Source of the DNA: JBQTHP01 sp052389755
GTDB taxonomy: Bacteria > Pseudomonadota > Gammaproteobacteria > Steroidobacterales > Steroidobacteraceae
Length of the DNA: 40,428 nt
Reading direction: 5' to 3'
Assembly (NCBI GenBank): GCA_052389755.1
Contig: JBQTHP010000105.1
Span: forward strand, 1 to 40,428
Position numbers and translations under genes: made by a program. Of the stretch, positions 9,141-16,718 are shown in pieces; position 1 is the first letter of the stretch, and every line of letters begins with the position of its first letter. The notes beneath the pieces are model-generated. The model did no database searches. It saw nothing but the letters and a program-made list of their open reading frames with translations, and had not been told where the DNA came from.

Positions 9141-10205
9141 GTGCTGCCGAGCTGGTCCGAAATCTGGAATCTGCCGCTTCTCTGGAACACCGCGGGCCGG
9201 TGGGTGCTCGCGCTCGCGGCGTTCCTCGTCACGTTCACGGCGCTGCCGATCGTCAGGGGCTACATCGGCGCGAAGCGGCGACGCTGGGTCGAATCAGGAC
9301 GCGAGCTGCCGCGCGCGATCGAGCTGCTCGCGCGGCTCGTGCAGCGCACGCACCGGGTGTTCCTGTGGGCGCTGGCCGTGTTCGCCGCCTGCAGCCTGCT
9401 CACGATGCCGCGTGTCCTGCAGCGTGCGGTCGATGTCGCGTTCGTTCTTGCTTTCTGGTGCCAGGCGGGACTCTGGGCCATGGAGGCCGCGCGCTTTGCG
9501 CTCGAGCGCCGCGACTCCCGCGGCGAGCAGCCCGAGGCGCGGCAATCGGGCTCGCTGCAGATCATCATGTTCGTGGCGGGACTCGTCATCTGGACGCTCG
9601 CGTTTCTCCTCGCGCTCGACAATCTGGGCGTCCGGATCGGGCCGCTTCTCGCCGGCCTCGGCATCGGCGGCATCGCCGTCGCCCTCGCGGTGCAGACCGT
9701 GCTCGGCGATCTGCTGGCGTCGATGTCGATCGCGCTCGACAAGCCCTTTGCCCTCGGCGATTTCCTGGCGATCGACGGATATCAGGGGACAGTCGAACAC
9801 ATCGGCGTGAAGAGCACGCGATTGCGAAGCCTCTCCGGCGAGCAGATCATCATGTCGAACGCCGACGTCCTGAAGTGCCGCGTGCGGAATTTCGGCCGCA
9901 TGCGCGAGCGGCGCGTCGCGATGACGCTCGGCGTCACCTACGACACGCCGCGCGACAGCCTGCGCGCGATTCCGCCCGCGATGCGCGAGATCGTGCAGGC
10001 GCAGAGCCAGACCCGCTTCGATCGATGCCACTTTCTCGTGTACGGGGAGTCGGCGCTGCAGTTCGAGCTCGTCTTCTTCGTGACGATCCCGGACTACGAC
10101 GCCTACGCCGATGTCCAGCAGGCCGTGAACCTCGCGATCCTCGAGCGCTTCGAGGCGATGGGCGTCAGGTTCGCCTTCCCGACCCGCACGATGATCAACG
10201 CCTGA
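9141..10205 (+). CDS. Small-conductance mechanosensitive channel (MscS family)
   Basis: Predicted inner-membrane channel that opens on membrane tension to release solutes during osmotic down-shock. It is 354 residues, with four predicted membrane segments (about 18-36, 72-90, 98-115, 138-160). The pore-lining, Gly/Ala-rich helix with MscS-like packing (LLAGLGIGGIAVALAVQ) lies around residues 168-184. The soluble beta domain follows, with PFALGDFLAIDGYQGTVEHIG and LRSLSGEQIIMSNADVL, typical of MscS. The GTG start is the first codon that keeps the N-terminal helix. The closest named subgroup cannot be decided by eye. Confidence 0.9.
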   Translation: MLPSWSEIWNLPLLWNTAGRWVLALAAFLVTFTALPIVRGYIGAKRRRWVESGRELPRAIELLARLVQRTHRVFLWALAVFAACSLLTMPRVLQRAVDVAFVLAFWCQAGLWAMEAARFALERRDSRGEQPEARQSGSLQIIMFVAGLVIWTLAFLLALDNLGVRIGPLLAGLGIGGIAVALAVQTVLGDLLASMSIALDKPFALGDFLAIDGYQGTVEHIGVKSTRLRSLSGEQIIMSNADVLKCRVRNFGRMRERRVAMTLGVTYDTPRDSLRAIPPAMREIVQAQSQTRFDRCHFLVYGESALQFELVFFVTIPDYDAYADVQQAVNLAILERFEAMGVRFAFPTRTMINA

Positions 10206-11636
10206 TCAGTCCTCGAGCTCGGCCTCTTCCCAGGTCACGACGCCGCCTGCCACCCGGCCGCTCAACTTCACCGCCTCGCTCGCGGCTGCCTGCGCGAAGA
10301 ACTCGGCGCGCGTGATCGGCGCATCGGCCGCGTCGCGGAACGCGACGCTGCCCACGAGTGCATTGTTGACGCCGAGGATGGTGACGTTCGGATCGGCGAC
10401 GTTGCGCGCCGTGCCGCGCAGCTCCACACGGTCCTCCGGCCGCTCACGCTCCAGGACGACCGCGACCAGGGTGTTTCCCGTCGATGCCTCGAACCCGCGC
10501 ACTTCGACGTAGTCGCCGGCCCGCAGATCCGAGAATCGGAACGGACGCACGGGCTGGTCCAGCTTGTCCTCGAGCTGGGTCGCGGCGTTCACCGAGACGG
10601 TCACGCCGATGTCGAGCCGGAACGTGCCGGCGACTGCGTCGAGGGAGTCGATCGTCGAGACCACGCGGGAGGACGCATCCCGCTCGAGCTCGACCTTCCG
10701 CGCGAGCAGCACGCCCGCGGCGTTGAACGTTCCTTCGGCCTCGACCTTGACGTTGAGACCGAGCGTGAGCCCGTTCGTGATGAACTGCGTCGAAGCATCG
10801 GTCGCAATCCGCTGTCCGCCGATATCGAAATCACTGTTCGACACGAAGCGCGTCACGAGCCCCTCCAGCTCGCCGAGATCGCCGCTCTGCGCCCCGAGAC
10901 CCGCGCGCACTTCGACATCGGTCGCTCGCAGGGCGCCGCCCGCGGTGAACGTCGTGCCCTTTACTTCGACGATGCGCCCGTTCTCGAGCGTACCGTTGCG
11001 AATGGTGGCGGCACTGAAATCGACGACGAGCGCGTTGATCTGGAAGGTGGACGCCGCCGCGTTGAAATTGCTCACGGTGCCGGTGAGCTCGAGCTGCCCG
11101 CCGGCCGCCTTGCCTTCGATTCGCGTCGCGCTGACCTCGCCGGTCGCGTTCGGGAATCCGCTGACCTCGACGACCAGGCCGTTCGAAAGCCCTTCGATCG
11201 AGGCCGGAGAAATGTTGCTGTCGAAGAGCGTCGCTCCTGTGACCCGCACCGTCTGGCCGAGCACGACGAACCTGCCGGCGGCGACGTCGAGATTCGTGAT
11301 CGGTCCTTCGAGGTTGTCGTTGAAGCTGACCTCAGTCGCGCTGCCCGTAAGGCCGCTGCTCGCGATGCTGCCGCGCACGAGCACGACCTGGCCGATGCGC
11401 AGCTGCGACTCGGTCCCCGGCTGGTCCTCAATGCGGATCTGTGCGCTCGAGGTCGAGAATTCGACGCCGTTTACGAAGATGCTGCCGAATCCCGTGATCG
11501 CGCCGAACGCGATCCCCGATCCCTGGATGCCGCCGGTGGGCGGATTGTTCGGCACGACAGTCGTGGCGCCGCCTCCGCATCCGATGAGAATCAGTGTGAC
11601 CAGCGCGGGCCACGATGGATGTCGTTTCGCGTTCAT
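10206..11636 (-). CDS. DUF5666 repeat lipoprotein
   Basis: A 476-residue predicted lipoprotein of unknown function. The signal peptide ends in a lipobox (LILIGC), so Cys-20 should be lipidated. The rest is a chain of about six beta-rich repeats of 60-70 residues, each with a V-x-V-x-G rhythm (examples: GQVVLVRGSIASSG, NGLVVEVSGFPNATG, NGRIVEVKGTTF, GDYVEVRGFEASTG), matching DUF5666. The ATG at 11636 is chosen because it gives the signal peptide. It follows the DUF6502 gene by 16 bases on the same strand, an association seen in other genomes. It is probably exported to the cell envelope. Confidence 0.85.
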   Translation of the reverse strand: MNAKRHPSWPALVTLILIGCGGGATTVVPNNPPTGGIQGSGIAFGAITGFGSIFVNGVEFSTSSAQIRIEDQPGTESQLRIGQVVLVRGSIASSGLTGSATEVSFNDNLEGPITNLDVAAGRFVVLGQTVRVTGATLFDSNISPASIEGLSNGLVVEVSGFPNATGEVSATRIEGKAAGGQLELTGTVSNFNAAASTFQINALVVDFSAATIRNGTLENGRIVEVKGTTFTAGGALRATDVEVRAGLGAQSGDLGELEGLVTRFVSNSDFDIGGQRIATDASTQFITNGLTLGLNVKVEAEGTFNAAGVLLARKVELERDASSRVVSTIDSLDAVAGTFRLDIGVTVSVNAATQLEDKLDQPVRPFRFSDLRAGDYVEVRGFEASTGNTLVAVVLERERPEDRVELRGTARNVADPNVTILGVNNALVGSVAFRDAADAPITRAEFFAQAAASEAVKLSGRVAGGVVTWEEAELED

Positions 11637-11652
11637 AACCCAGCCCTTCCGT

Positions 11653-12462
11653 TCAATCCTGGACGTGATACACGCCCGCACCCAGACGCATGCCCGGACT
11701 CGAGGCGCGTTCGTGTCCGGGTATTTCGTGCGCGGTAAGCCACGCATCGACTCGTTCGAGAAACCTCTGCCCCTCGAGCTCGAGAAACTTCCGGAACTCG
11801 GGCAACGCGCGCGGATCAACGCGATCGTTGACGGCCGCGCGCTCGAACCGCGACGGCTCGCGCGCTGTGCGCGTGAGGTTGTGGCCGAACGTCGAACCGA
11901 CGTCCGCGACCACCGAACCCCATAGCCGGATCAGTCGCTCGTCCATCGACTTCGGGATGTATGAACGCATGCGCGCTTCGAGCAATCCATCCGCAGATTC
12001 CGCAACGGCGCCGGCCGACTTGAGCTCCTTGAGCAGAGTCGGCACGGGAATGTCGCTGGCACCGCATCGGCGCGCGAGCTCAGAGAACGTCGCCCCCGGT
12101 CCTTGCAGCGCAAGTCGCTTCGGCTCCCCGCGCGCGTCGATGAACTCCGGATCCTGGTGCCACGCGGACAGCAGCAGCGAGCCTTTCGTCACGTAGCCCG
12201 CCCACGATTCGTCGCGCGTCTGCAGCAATTCGCGTTGCTTTCGCACTTCACGCCGCGCGAGCCCCGTGAGCATCGCCGTACGCGAGACGTTCGTCGGGCG
12301 CCCGCGTCGGCCGAAGCGCTCCATCGCGACGTCGACGTAGCAGAGGCGGCTGAGGTCCGAGAACTCCTTCCAGGTGACCCCACAGAGGATGGGCACGTGT
12401 ACCAGCGCCTTCAGCCACTGGCGGCACGCGGCGAGCACGTGGCCCTTCACAGAAACAGCCAT
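11653..12462 (-). CDS. DUF6502 family protein, likely DNA-binding
   Basis: A 269-residue cytoplasmic protein matching DUF6502 as I recognise the family. The N-terminal region has YVDVAMERF-GRRGRPTNVSRTAMLTGL-RREV (about residues 40-75), which looks like a winged-helix or helix-turn-helix segment, so a transcriptional role is plausible. The C-terminal half is alpha-helical with no known motif. It is followed by the DUF5666 lipoprotein in the same operon. The ATG at 12462 is preferred over 12483 because the earlier start lies inside a perfect inverted repeat that looks regulatory. Confidence 0.8.
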   Translation of the reverse strand: MAVSVKGHVLAACRQWLKALVHVPILCGVTWKEFSDLSRLCYVDVAMERFGRRGRPTNVSRTAMLTGLARREVRKQRELLQTRDESWAGYVTKGSLLLSAWHQDPEFIDARGEPKRLALQGPGATFSELARRCGASDIPVPTLLKELKSAGAVAESADGLLEARMRSYIPKSMDERLIRLWGSVVADVGSTFGHNLTRTAREPSRFERAAVNDRVDPRALPEFRKFLELEGQRFLERVDAWLTAHEIPGHERASSPGMRLGAGVYHVQD

Positions 12463-12464
12463 AA

Positions 12465-12483
12465 GTGAGACGCAAGGTCTCAC
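12465..12483. promoter_or_regulatory. Perfect inverted repeat before the DUF6502 start
   Basis: GTGAGAC and GTCTCAC, seven bases each, separated by GCAAG, end three bases upstream of the DUF6502 ATG. As DNA this could be an operator; as RNA it would form a hairpin right at the ribosome-binding region. Because the following protein appears to carry a DNA-binding motif, autoregulation is possible. Confidence 0.5.
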
Positions 12484-12537
12484 AAGCGGCAGGCATACGC
12501 AACTACCGCTCGGTTCGCGCGCTAGCCCCCGCCCTGT

Positions 12538-13206
12538 TCAACCGGCCAGCGCGTAAGGCCCGCCGCGCCCGAGCGCGGCGCGATAGGCCGGCCGCCGCAG
12601 AATCCGCTCGAGAAAACTCCAGAGCCGCGGTCGCGTCCGCTCGAGTCCCGCGCGTTGCCGCGCGGCCTCGAGCGGAAAGCTCATCTGGATGTCTGCGGCG
12701 GTGAACTCCTCGCCGGCGAACCACATGCTCTTGCGCAGCTCGTCGTCCATGTAGTCGAGAATCAGCTCGAGCTGCGGCCGGATGAACGCGGCGTTCACCT
12801 TCGCGAGAATCGCGTTCACGATCGGTCGCAGGAGAAACGGCGAGCCCGAGCCTACGCGATCGAAGACCAGCTTCAGAAGCAGCGGCGGCATCGCGGACCC
12901 TTCCGCGTAGTGCAGCCAGTATGTATAGCGCAGCCGCTGCGGTGTTCCGGCGGCGGGAATGAGACGGCCGTTACCGTACTCCCCGACGAGATACTCGATG
13001 ATCGCGCCGGATTCGGCGATGGTGGTTCCGCCATCGGTGATCACCGGCGACTTGCCGAGCGGGTGAACCTTTCGCAACGAGGCAGGCGCGAGCAGCGTCG
13101 TGCGGTTGCGCTCGTACCGTACCACCTCGTATGGCACGCCGAGCTCCTCGAGCAGCCACAGGATACGATGCGAGCGCGAGTTCTCGAGATGGTGGACGGT
13201 GATCAC
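12538..13206 (-). CDS. Glutathione S-transferase family protein
   Basis: A 222-residue cytosolic GST. The N-terminal thioredoxin-like domain (residues 1-80) carries HHLENSRSHRILWLLEELG and the glutathione-binding GKSPVITDGG-TTIAESGAI (cis-Pro and Glu-Ser). An all-helical C-terminal domain follows, with FAGEEFTAADIQMSFPLEA, the N-capping motif typical of GSTs. The likely catalytic residue is a serine in the NSRSHR segment, as in beta/theta-like classes. It lies 12 bases after pyrD on the same strand. Substrate unknown. Confidence 0.93.
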   Translation of the reverse strand: MITVHHLENSRSHRILWLLEELGVPYEVVRYERNRTTLLAPASLRKVHPLGKSPVITDGGTTIAESGAIIEYLVGEYGNGRLIPAAGTPQRLRYTYWLHYAEGSAMPPLLLKLVFDRVGSGSPFLLRPIVNAILAKVNAAFIRPQLELILDYMDDELRKSMWFAGEEFTAADIQMSFPLEAARQRAGLERTRPRLWSFLERILRRPAYRAALGRGGPYALAG

Positions 13207-13218
13207 GCTCGACGCGCT

Positions 13219-14199
13219 TCAGCCGGAGACCGCGCAGTCCTCGATGTCCTTGTCCGTGCGCAGCGTGCCGACGAGCTCGCTCACGCTCCTCATTCCGCTC
13301 GCGCGCAGATACTCGGCGATGCCCGGATTGATCGTCTTGCACACCAGGGGCTCGTAGAAGAGCGAGGTGCCGATTCCGACGGCGCTCGCACCGGCGATCA
13401 GAAACTCGAGCGCGTCGTGCACGGTGGTGATACCGCCCTGACCGATGATCGGCACGCCGTGCGGTTCTGCGACTTCGTATACCTGATGCACCTTGAGGAG
13501 CGCGATCGGCTTGATCGCGGGACCGGACAGCCCACCCTGCACGTTTCCGATGACGGGGCGGCGCGTCTTCACGTCGATCGCCATGCCCATGATCGTGTTG
13601 ATCACCGCGAGGCCGTCGGACCCCGCCTCGATGCAGCGGCGCGCGTTCTCCCTGATGTCGGTCTGATTCGGCGAGAGCTTGGTGATGAGCGGCTTCTTCG
13701 TGACCTTGCGACACGCGGCGACCACGCGCGCGGACATCTCGGGGTAGTTGCCGAACGCGACGCCCCCCTCTCTCACGTTCGGGCACGAGATGTTGATTTC
13801 GATCGCATCGATCCGCGACTGATCGAACCGGCGCGTGACTTCGACGTACTCCTCGATCGTCGAGCCCGAGACGTTCGCGATGAAGCGCGTCTCGGTGAAA
13901 TCGAGCTCAGGCAGGATGCTGCGCACCACGTAGTCGACGCCGGGATTCTGCAGCCCGATGGCGTTCAGCATGCCCATCGGCGTCTCGTATACGCGGTGCG
14001 GAGGGTTGCCGAGACGCGGATTCAGCGTCGTGCCCTTGAGCACGATCGCACCGGCATCGCGGTTCGAGAACCGCTCGATCCGCGTGTACTCCTCTCCGAA
14101 ACCCACACAGCCGGAGAGGAGCACGATGGGGGACTCGAAGCGCATCCCGCAGAAATCGAGGGTCAGCGCGTTCTTCACGTCTTTCGGAGCGGCGACCAT
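13219..14199 (-). CDS. pyrD: Dihydroorotate dehydrogenase, class 1B type
   Basis: FMN enzyme that oxidises dihydroorotate to orotate in pyrimidine synthesis. The 326-residue protein has the class 1 pattern GCVGFGEEYTRI, ETPMGMLNAIGLQNPG and INISCPNVREGG; the Cys in the last motif is the catalytic base of class 1 enzymes (class 2 uses Ser). C-terminal phosphate/FMN loops are VPIIGQGGI and GASAVGIGTSLFYEP. There is no membrane-anchoring N-terminus. Class 1B enzymes normally pair with the NAD-linked PyrK subunit, which is not next to it here; gst follows instead. Most Gammaproteobacteria use class 2. Confidence 0.92.
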   Translation of the reverse strand: MVAAPKDVKNALTLDFCGMRFESPIVLLSGCVGFGEEYTRIERFSNRDAGAIVLKGTTLNPRLGNPPHRVYETPMGMLNAIGLQNPGVDYVVRSILPELDFTETRFIANVSGSTIEEYVEVTRRFDQSRIDAIEINISCPNVREGGVAFGNYPEMSARVVAACRKVTKKPLITKLSPNQTDIRENARRCIEAGSDGLAVINTIMGMAIDVKTRRPVIGNVQGGLSGPAIKPIALLKVHQVYEVAEPHGVPIIGQGGITTVHDALEFLIAGASAVGIGTSLFYEPLVCKTINPGIAEYLRASGMRSVSELVGTLRTDKDIEDCAVSG

Positions 14200-14220
14200 G
14201 CCGGAAATTATCCTCTTCCG

Positions 14221-14248
14221 AGCTGTGAGCTGTCAGCTGTGAGCTGTA
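14221..14248. repeat. Heptad array, four AGCTGT(N) units
   Basis: Four 7-bp units in a row: AGCTGTG, AGCTGTC, AGCTGTG, AGCTGTA. Only the seventh base varies. It lies just upstream of pyrD, in the 200-bp gap that also holds a palindrome (14269-14298) and another heptad array (14365-14399). No gene was seen in this gap. Confidence 0.85.
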
Positions 14249-14268
14249 GGCTTTCCCCGAGCTTCGAT

Positions 14269-14298
14269 GCGTGCGTTGCCGAGCTCGGCAATGCGCGC
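14269..14298. repeat. 30-bp near-perfect palindrome
   Basis: Two 15-base arms meet at GAGCTC with no spacer (core GCCGAGCTCGGC perfect). The only two mismatched positions would be G-U pairs in RNA. An outer TTCGAT/ATCGAA pair extends the symmetry. It lies between two heptad arrays. Confidence 0.6.
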
Positions 14299-14316
14299 CT
14301 GTTCGCGATCGAAACC

Positions 14317-14399
14317 GGCCGGAATAAGAGCGATAACCCGAACGCTTGCGGCGACCCTCTGACCGGAAGGCGGAAGGCGGAGGGCGGAGGCCGGGAGAG
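14317..14399. repeat. GGAAGGC-family repeat element next to gpsA
   Basis: A core beginning GGCCGGAATAAGAGCG and ending CCTCTGACC is followed by exactly five 7-bp units (GGAAGGC, GGAAGGC, GGAGGGC, GGAGGCC, GGGAGAG; 14365-14399). The array ends at the base before the gpsA stop codon. Related copies are at 16757-16790, 21714-21795 and 33176-33277. Confidence 0.8.
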
Positions 14400-15398
14400 T
14401 CAGCCGTTCTCCGCCTTGATCGGCCGCGTCATCAACCCGACGACGACGTCCCTGGGTGGGAGGCCCTCGTACAGCACGCCGTAGATCGCCTCGCAGATCG
14501 GCATGCTCACCTTCTGGCGCTGCGCGACGGCGCGCACGGCGCGCGCCGCGACGTAACCCTCGACGGCCTGGCCGATCTCCGCGAGGGCGGCGTCCGGTGA
14601 CTTGCCCGATGCGAGCAGCAACCCGAAGCGCCGGTTGCGCGACTGATCGTCGGTGCATGTCAGCACGAGGTCGCCGAGACCGGCGAGTCCCATGAACGTT
14701 TCGCGCTGCGCACCCAGCGATGCGCCGAGGCGCGTCATCTCGACGAGCCCGCGCGTAATGAGCGCGACTCGCGTGTTCGCGCCGAAGCCGAGCCCGTCGG
14801 ACAGGCCCGCGCCGACGGCGAGCACGTTCTTTACCGCGCCGCCGACCTCGACGCCGACGATGTCGGTCGAGATATAGGCGCGGAAATTTTCGGACGACAG
14901 ATCCTGCGCAAGCGAGGTCGCGAAGCTCGCGTCGGGCGAGGCGACCGTCATCGCTGTCGGCAGGCCCGCACCGACCTCGCGCGCGAATGTGGGACCCGAG
15001 AGGACCGCGATCGCACGCTCGGCGCCGAGTACTTCACGCGCGACCTGGTGAGGCAGCTTGCCGCTGTCGAGCTCGAAGCCTTTCGTCGCCCACGCGACGC
15101 GCTGGCCGGGAGCGAGCCGCGGAGCAATCTCCATGAGAAGAGCGCGAAATGCGTGGCTCGGAACGGCCAGCAACACATCGTCGGCACCGGCGAGGGCGTC
15201 GTCGAGCTCGACGGTCGCGTTCAGCGACGGAGGGAATTCGCCGCTCTCGAGGTAGCGCGAGTTACGCCGCTCGCGCGCCATCGTCGCAAGGCGCGCGCGG
15301 TCGCGGCCCCAGAGCCGCGTCGGACGTCCGCTGCGCGCGAACTGGATGGCGAGCGCGGTGCCCCACGAGCCTGCGCCGAGCACCACGATCGCCGCCAT
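14400..15398 (-). CDS. gpsA: Glycerol-3-phosphate dehydrogenase [NAD(P)+]
   Basis: Cytoplasmic enzyme that reduces dihydroxyacetone phosphate to sn-glycerol 3-phosphate for phospholipid synthesis. The N-terminal Rossmann motif GAGSWGTALA is at residues 8-17. Also seen are LLAVPSHAFR, WATKGFELDSG, VLSGPTFAREVGAGLPTA and the catalytic lysine in VGGAVKNVLAVGAG. Total length is 332, normal for the family. The start at 15398 (MAAIVVLGAGSWG) is chosen for its close fit to the family. It is the last gene of the rhodanese-grxC-secB-gpsA run, with a typical gammaproteobacterial order. Confidence 0.97.
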   Translation of the reverse strand: MAAIVVLGAGSWGTALAIQFARSGRPTRLWGRDRARLATMARERRNSRYLESGEFPPSLNATVELDDALAGADDVLLAVPSHAFRALLMEIAPRLAPGQRVAWATKGFELDSGKLPHQVAREVLGAERAIAVLSGPTFAREVGAGLPTAMTVASPDASFATSLAQDLSSENFRAYISTDIVGVEVGGAVKNVLAVGAGLSDGLGFGANTRVALITRGLVEMTRLGASLGAQRETFMGLAGLGDLVLTCTDDQSRNRRFGLLLASGKSPDAALAEIGQAVEGYVAARAVRAVAQRQKVSMPICEAIYGVLYEGLPPRDVVVGLMTRPIKAENG

Positions 15399-15408
15399 GG
15401 CCGCGCCG

Positions 15409-15918
15409 TCAACCGTTCGCGGCTGCCTGACCGTTCTGCGGCGCGACCGGCTGCGCGCCCGCAGCGGAGCGTGCATAGAGGGCGTCGAAGTTCACCGGCG
15501 GCAGCAGGAACTGCGGAAAGCCGCCCTGCTGCACGAGTTGCGAGACCTGCGCACGCGCGTACGGAAAGAGCGAGCTCGGGCAGATGCTGCCGACCGCGCG
15601 CTTCACGTCCTCCTGCGACAGGTTGCGCATCAGAAAGACGCCTGCCTGCTTCACCTCGACGAGGAACACGGTCGCGTCGTTCTGCTTGGCCGACACGGTC
15701 ACGGTGAGCACGACCTCGCGGAAGTCTGGCGCGAGCTGGTTCACGGCCGTCTGCAGATCGAGATTGATGTGCGGGTTCCACTGCCCTTCGACCCGCGGAC
15801 CGTTCGGAGCCTCGAAGGAACAGTCCTTCAGATACACGGTCTGCAGCGCCAGCTGCGGGCCGGTCTGAGCCTGGGTGTCTGCCGGCGCAGCCGCTGCGGC
15901 GCCTTCGTTATCGGTCAT
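15409..15918 (-). CDS. secB: Protein-export chaperone SecB
   Basis: Tetrameric cytoplasmic chaperone that keeps precursor proteins unfolded and hands them to SecA. The 169-residue protein has the SecB core: YLKDCSFEAPNGP, WNPHINLDLQTA, EVVLTVTVSAKQ, FLVEVKQAGVF, and PYARAQVSQLVQQGGFPQFLLPPVNFDALY. The N-terminal 20 residues are Ala/Pro-rich and low in complexity, as is the C-terminal tail. ATG at 15918 has an AGGAG ribosome-binding site. It lies between grxC and gpsA. Confidence 0.97.
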   Translation of the reverse strand: MTDNEGAAAAAPADTQAQTGPQLALQTVYLKDCSFEAPNGPRVEGQWNPHINLDLQTAVNQLAPDFREVVLTVTVSAKQNDATVFLVEVKQAGVFLMRNLSQEDVKRAVGSICPSSLFPYARAQVSQLVQQGGFPQFLLPPVNFDALYARSAAGAQPVAPQNGQAAANG

Positions 15919-15957
15919 GTGATCGCTCCTCGTAGAAACCGAAAATACCAATGCTCC

Positions 15958-16236
15958 TCAGGGGCTCGCGTTCAGCATCGCATCGAGCTTGCCCGACGCG
16001 TCCAGGGCGGCGAGGTCATCCCAGCCGCCGATGTGCGCATCCCCGATGAAGATCTGCGGCACGCTGTGCTGACCGCTCCGCATCGTCATCTCGCGCCGCG
16101 CATCGGCGCTCCCCTCGACGTCGATCTCCTCGTACTCGATGCCCTTCTCCCTGAAGAGCCGTCGCGCGCGCTCGCAGTATCCACACCACATCGTTGCGTA
16201 CATGACGACCTTGCGCCGTCCCGCTGCCTCCCTCAT
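15958..16236 (-). CDS. grxC: Glutaredoxin 3
   Basis: A 92-residue cytoplasmic dithiol glutaredoxin that reduces disulfides with glutathione. The active site is MWCGYC (residues about 16-21), a CGYC variant of the usual CPYC. The SVPQIFIGDAHIGGWDDL segment gives the cis-proline and glutathione-binding loop. It lies 10 bases after the rhodanese gene and upstream of secB, the conserved gammaproteobacterial order. Confidence 0.95.
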   Translation of the reverse strand: MREAAGRRKVVMYATMWCGYCERARRLFREKGIEYEEIDVEGSADARREMTMRSGQHSVPQIFIGDAHIGGWDDLAALDASGKLDAMLNASP

Positions 16237-16246
16237 CGCGCGCTTT

Positions 16247-16690
16247 TCAGCCCTTCACGATCGGCAGATTCTCCGCGCGCCACGCGGCGATGCCGCCGCG
16301 CAGGTTCACCGCCTTGGTAAAGCCCTGCGCTGCGAGCTGGCGTGCCGCAGCCGCGCCGAGCGAGCCGGACTCGTCGTAGACCACGATGGGCTTTTCCTTG
16401 TGCTTCTTCAGCGTGTCGTTCGCGGTGAGGATCTGGTCGGACGGCAGGTGCCGCGATCCGCCGATATGTCCGGCCGCAAAGAGATCCGGCGTGCGGATGT
16501 CGAGGACGAGCGCGCCGTGGTTCATCAGGCGAATGACGTCCTGCGGCGCGATGGCGGCGAAGCTGTGCGAGCGCGCCCGCAGCTCGAACGCGACGACGGC
16601 GAGCGCGGCGAGCACGGCAGCAGCGGCGAGCCACGGATGATTGCCGGCGTATTCGATCAACCTGTCCAGCGGAAGTGCGTCCGGCGGCAA
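16247..16690 (-). CDS. Membrane-anchored rhodanese-like protein lacking the catalytic Cys
   Basis: A 147-residue protein with one N-terminal membrane helix (HPWLAAAAVLAALAVVAFEL, about 17-36) and a rhodanese domain (about 40-147), similar to YibN. Domain landmarks are GALVLDIRTPDLFAAGHIGGS and AVNLRGGIAAW. The loop that normally starts with the catalytic cysteine reads VVYDESGSLG, so Asp replaces Cys at about residue 105 and sulfurtransferase activity is not expected. The start is TTG at 16690, close to a TATAAT on the same strand. First gene of the grxC-secB-gpsA run. Confidence 0.9.
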   Translation of the reverse strand: MPPDALPLDRLIEYAGNHPWLAAAAVLAALAVVAFELRARSHSFAAIAPQDVIRLMNHGALVLDIRTPDLFAAGHIGGSRHLPSDQILTANDTLKKHKEKPIVVYDESGSLGAAAARQLAAQGFTKAVNLRGGIAAWRAENLPIVKG

Positions 16691-16701
16691 AAACGGCGCG
16701 C

Positions 16702-16709
16702 ATTATACT
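16702..16709. promoter_or_regulatory. Overlapping divergent -10 boxes (envC / rhodanese)
   Basis: The sequence ATTATACT contains TATACT on the plus strand (16704-16709) towards envC and TATAAT on the minus strand (16702-16707) towards the rhodanese operon. Both start codons (16719 plus GTG, 16690 minus TTG) lie 9-11 bases beyond. A symmetrical shared -10 is a known cause of bidirectional promoters. Confidence 0.5.
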
Positions 16710-16718
16710 CGGCGCGGC

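Noticed and set aside
14221..14399. Possible CRISPR array from the clustered repeats
   Set aside because: Units are 7 bp, directly adjacent with no spacers, and no cas genes are nearby.
16641..16718. envC start at ATG 16641
   Set aside because: It would lie upstream of the predicted promoter and inside the opposing rhodanese gene, and adds no conserved sequence.
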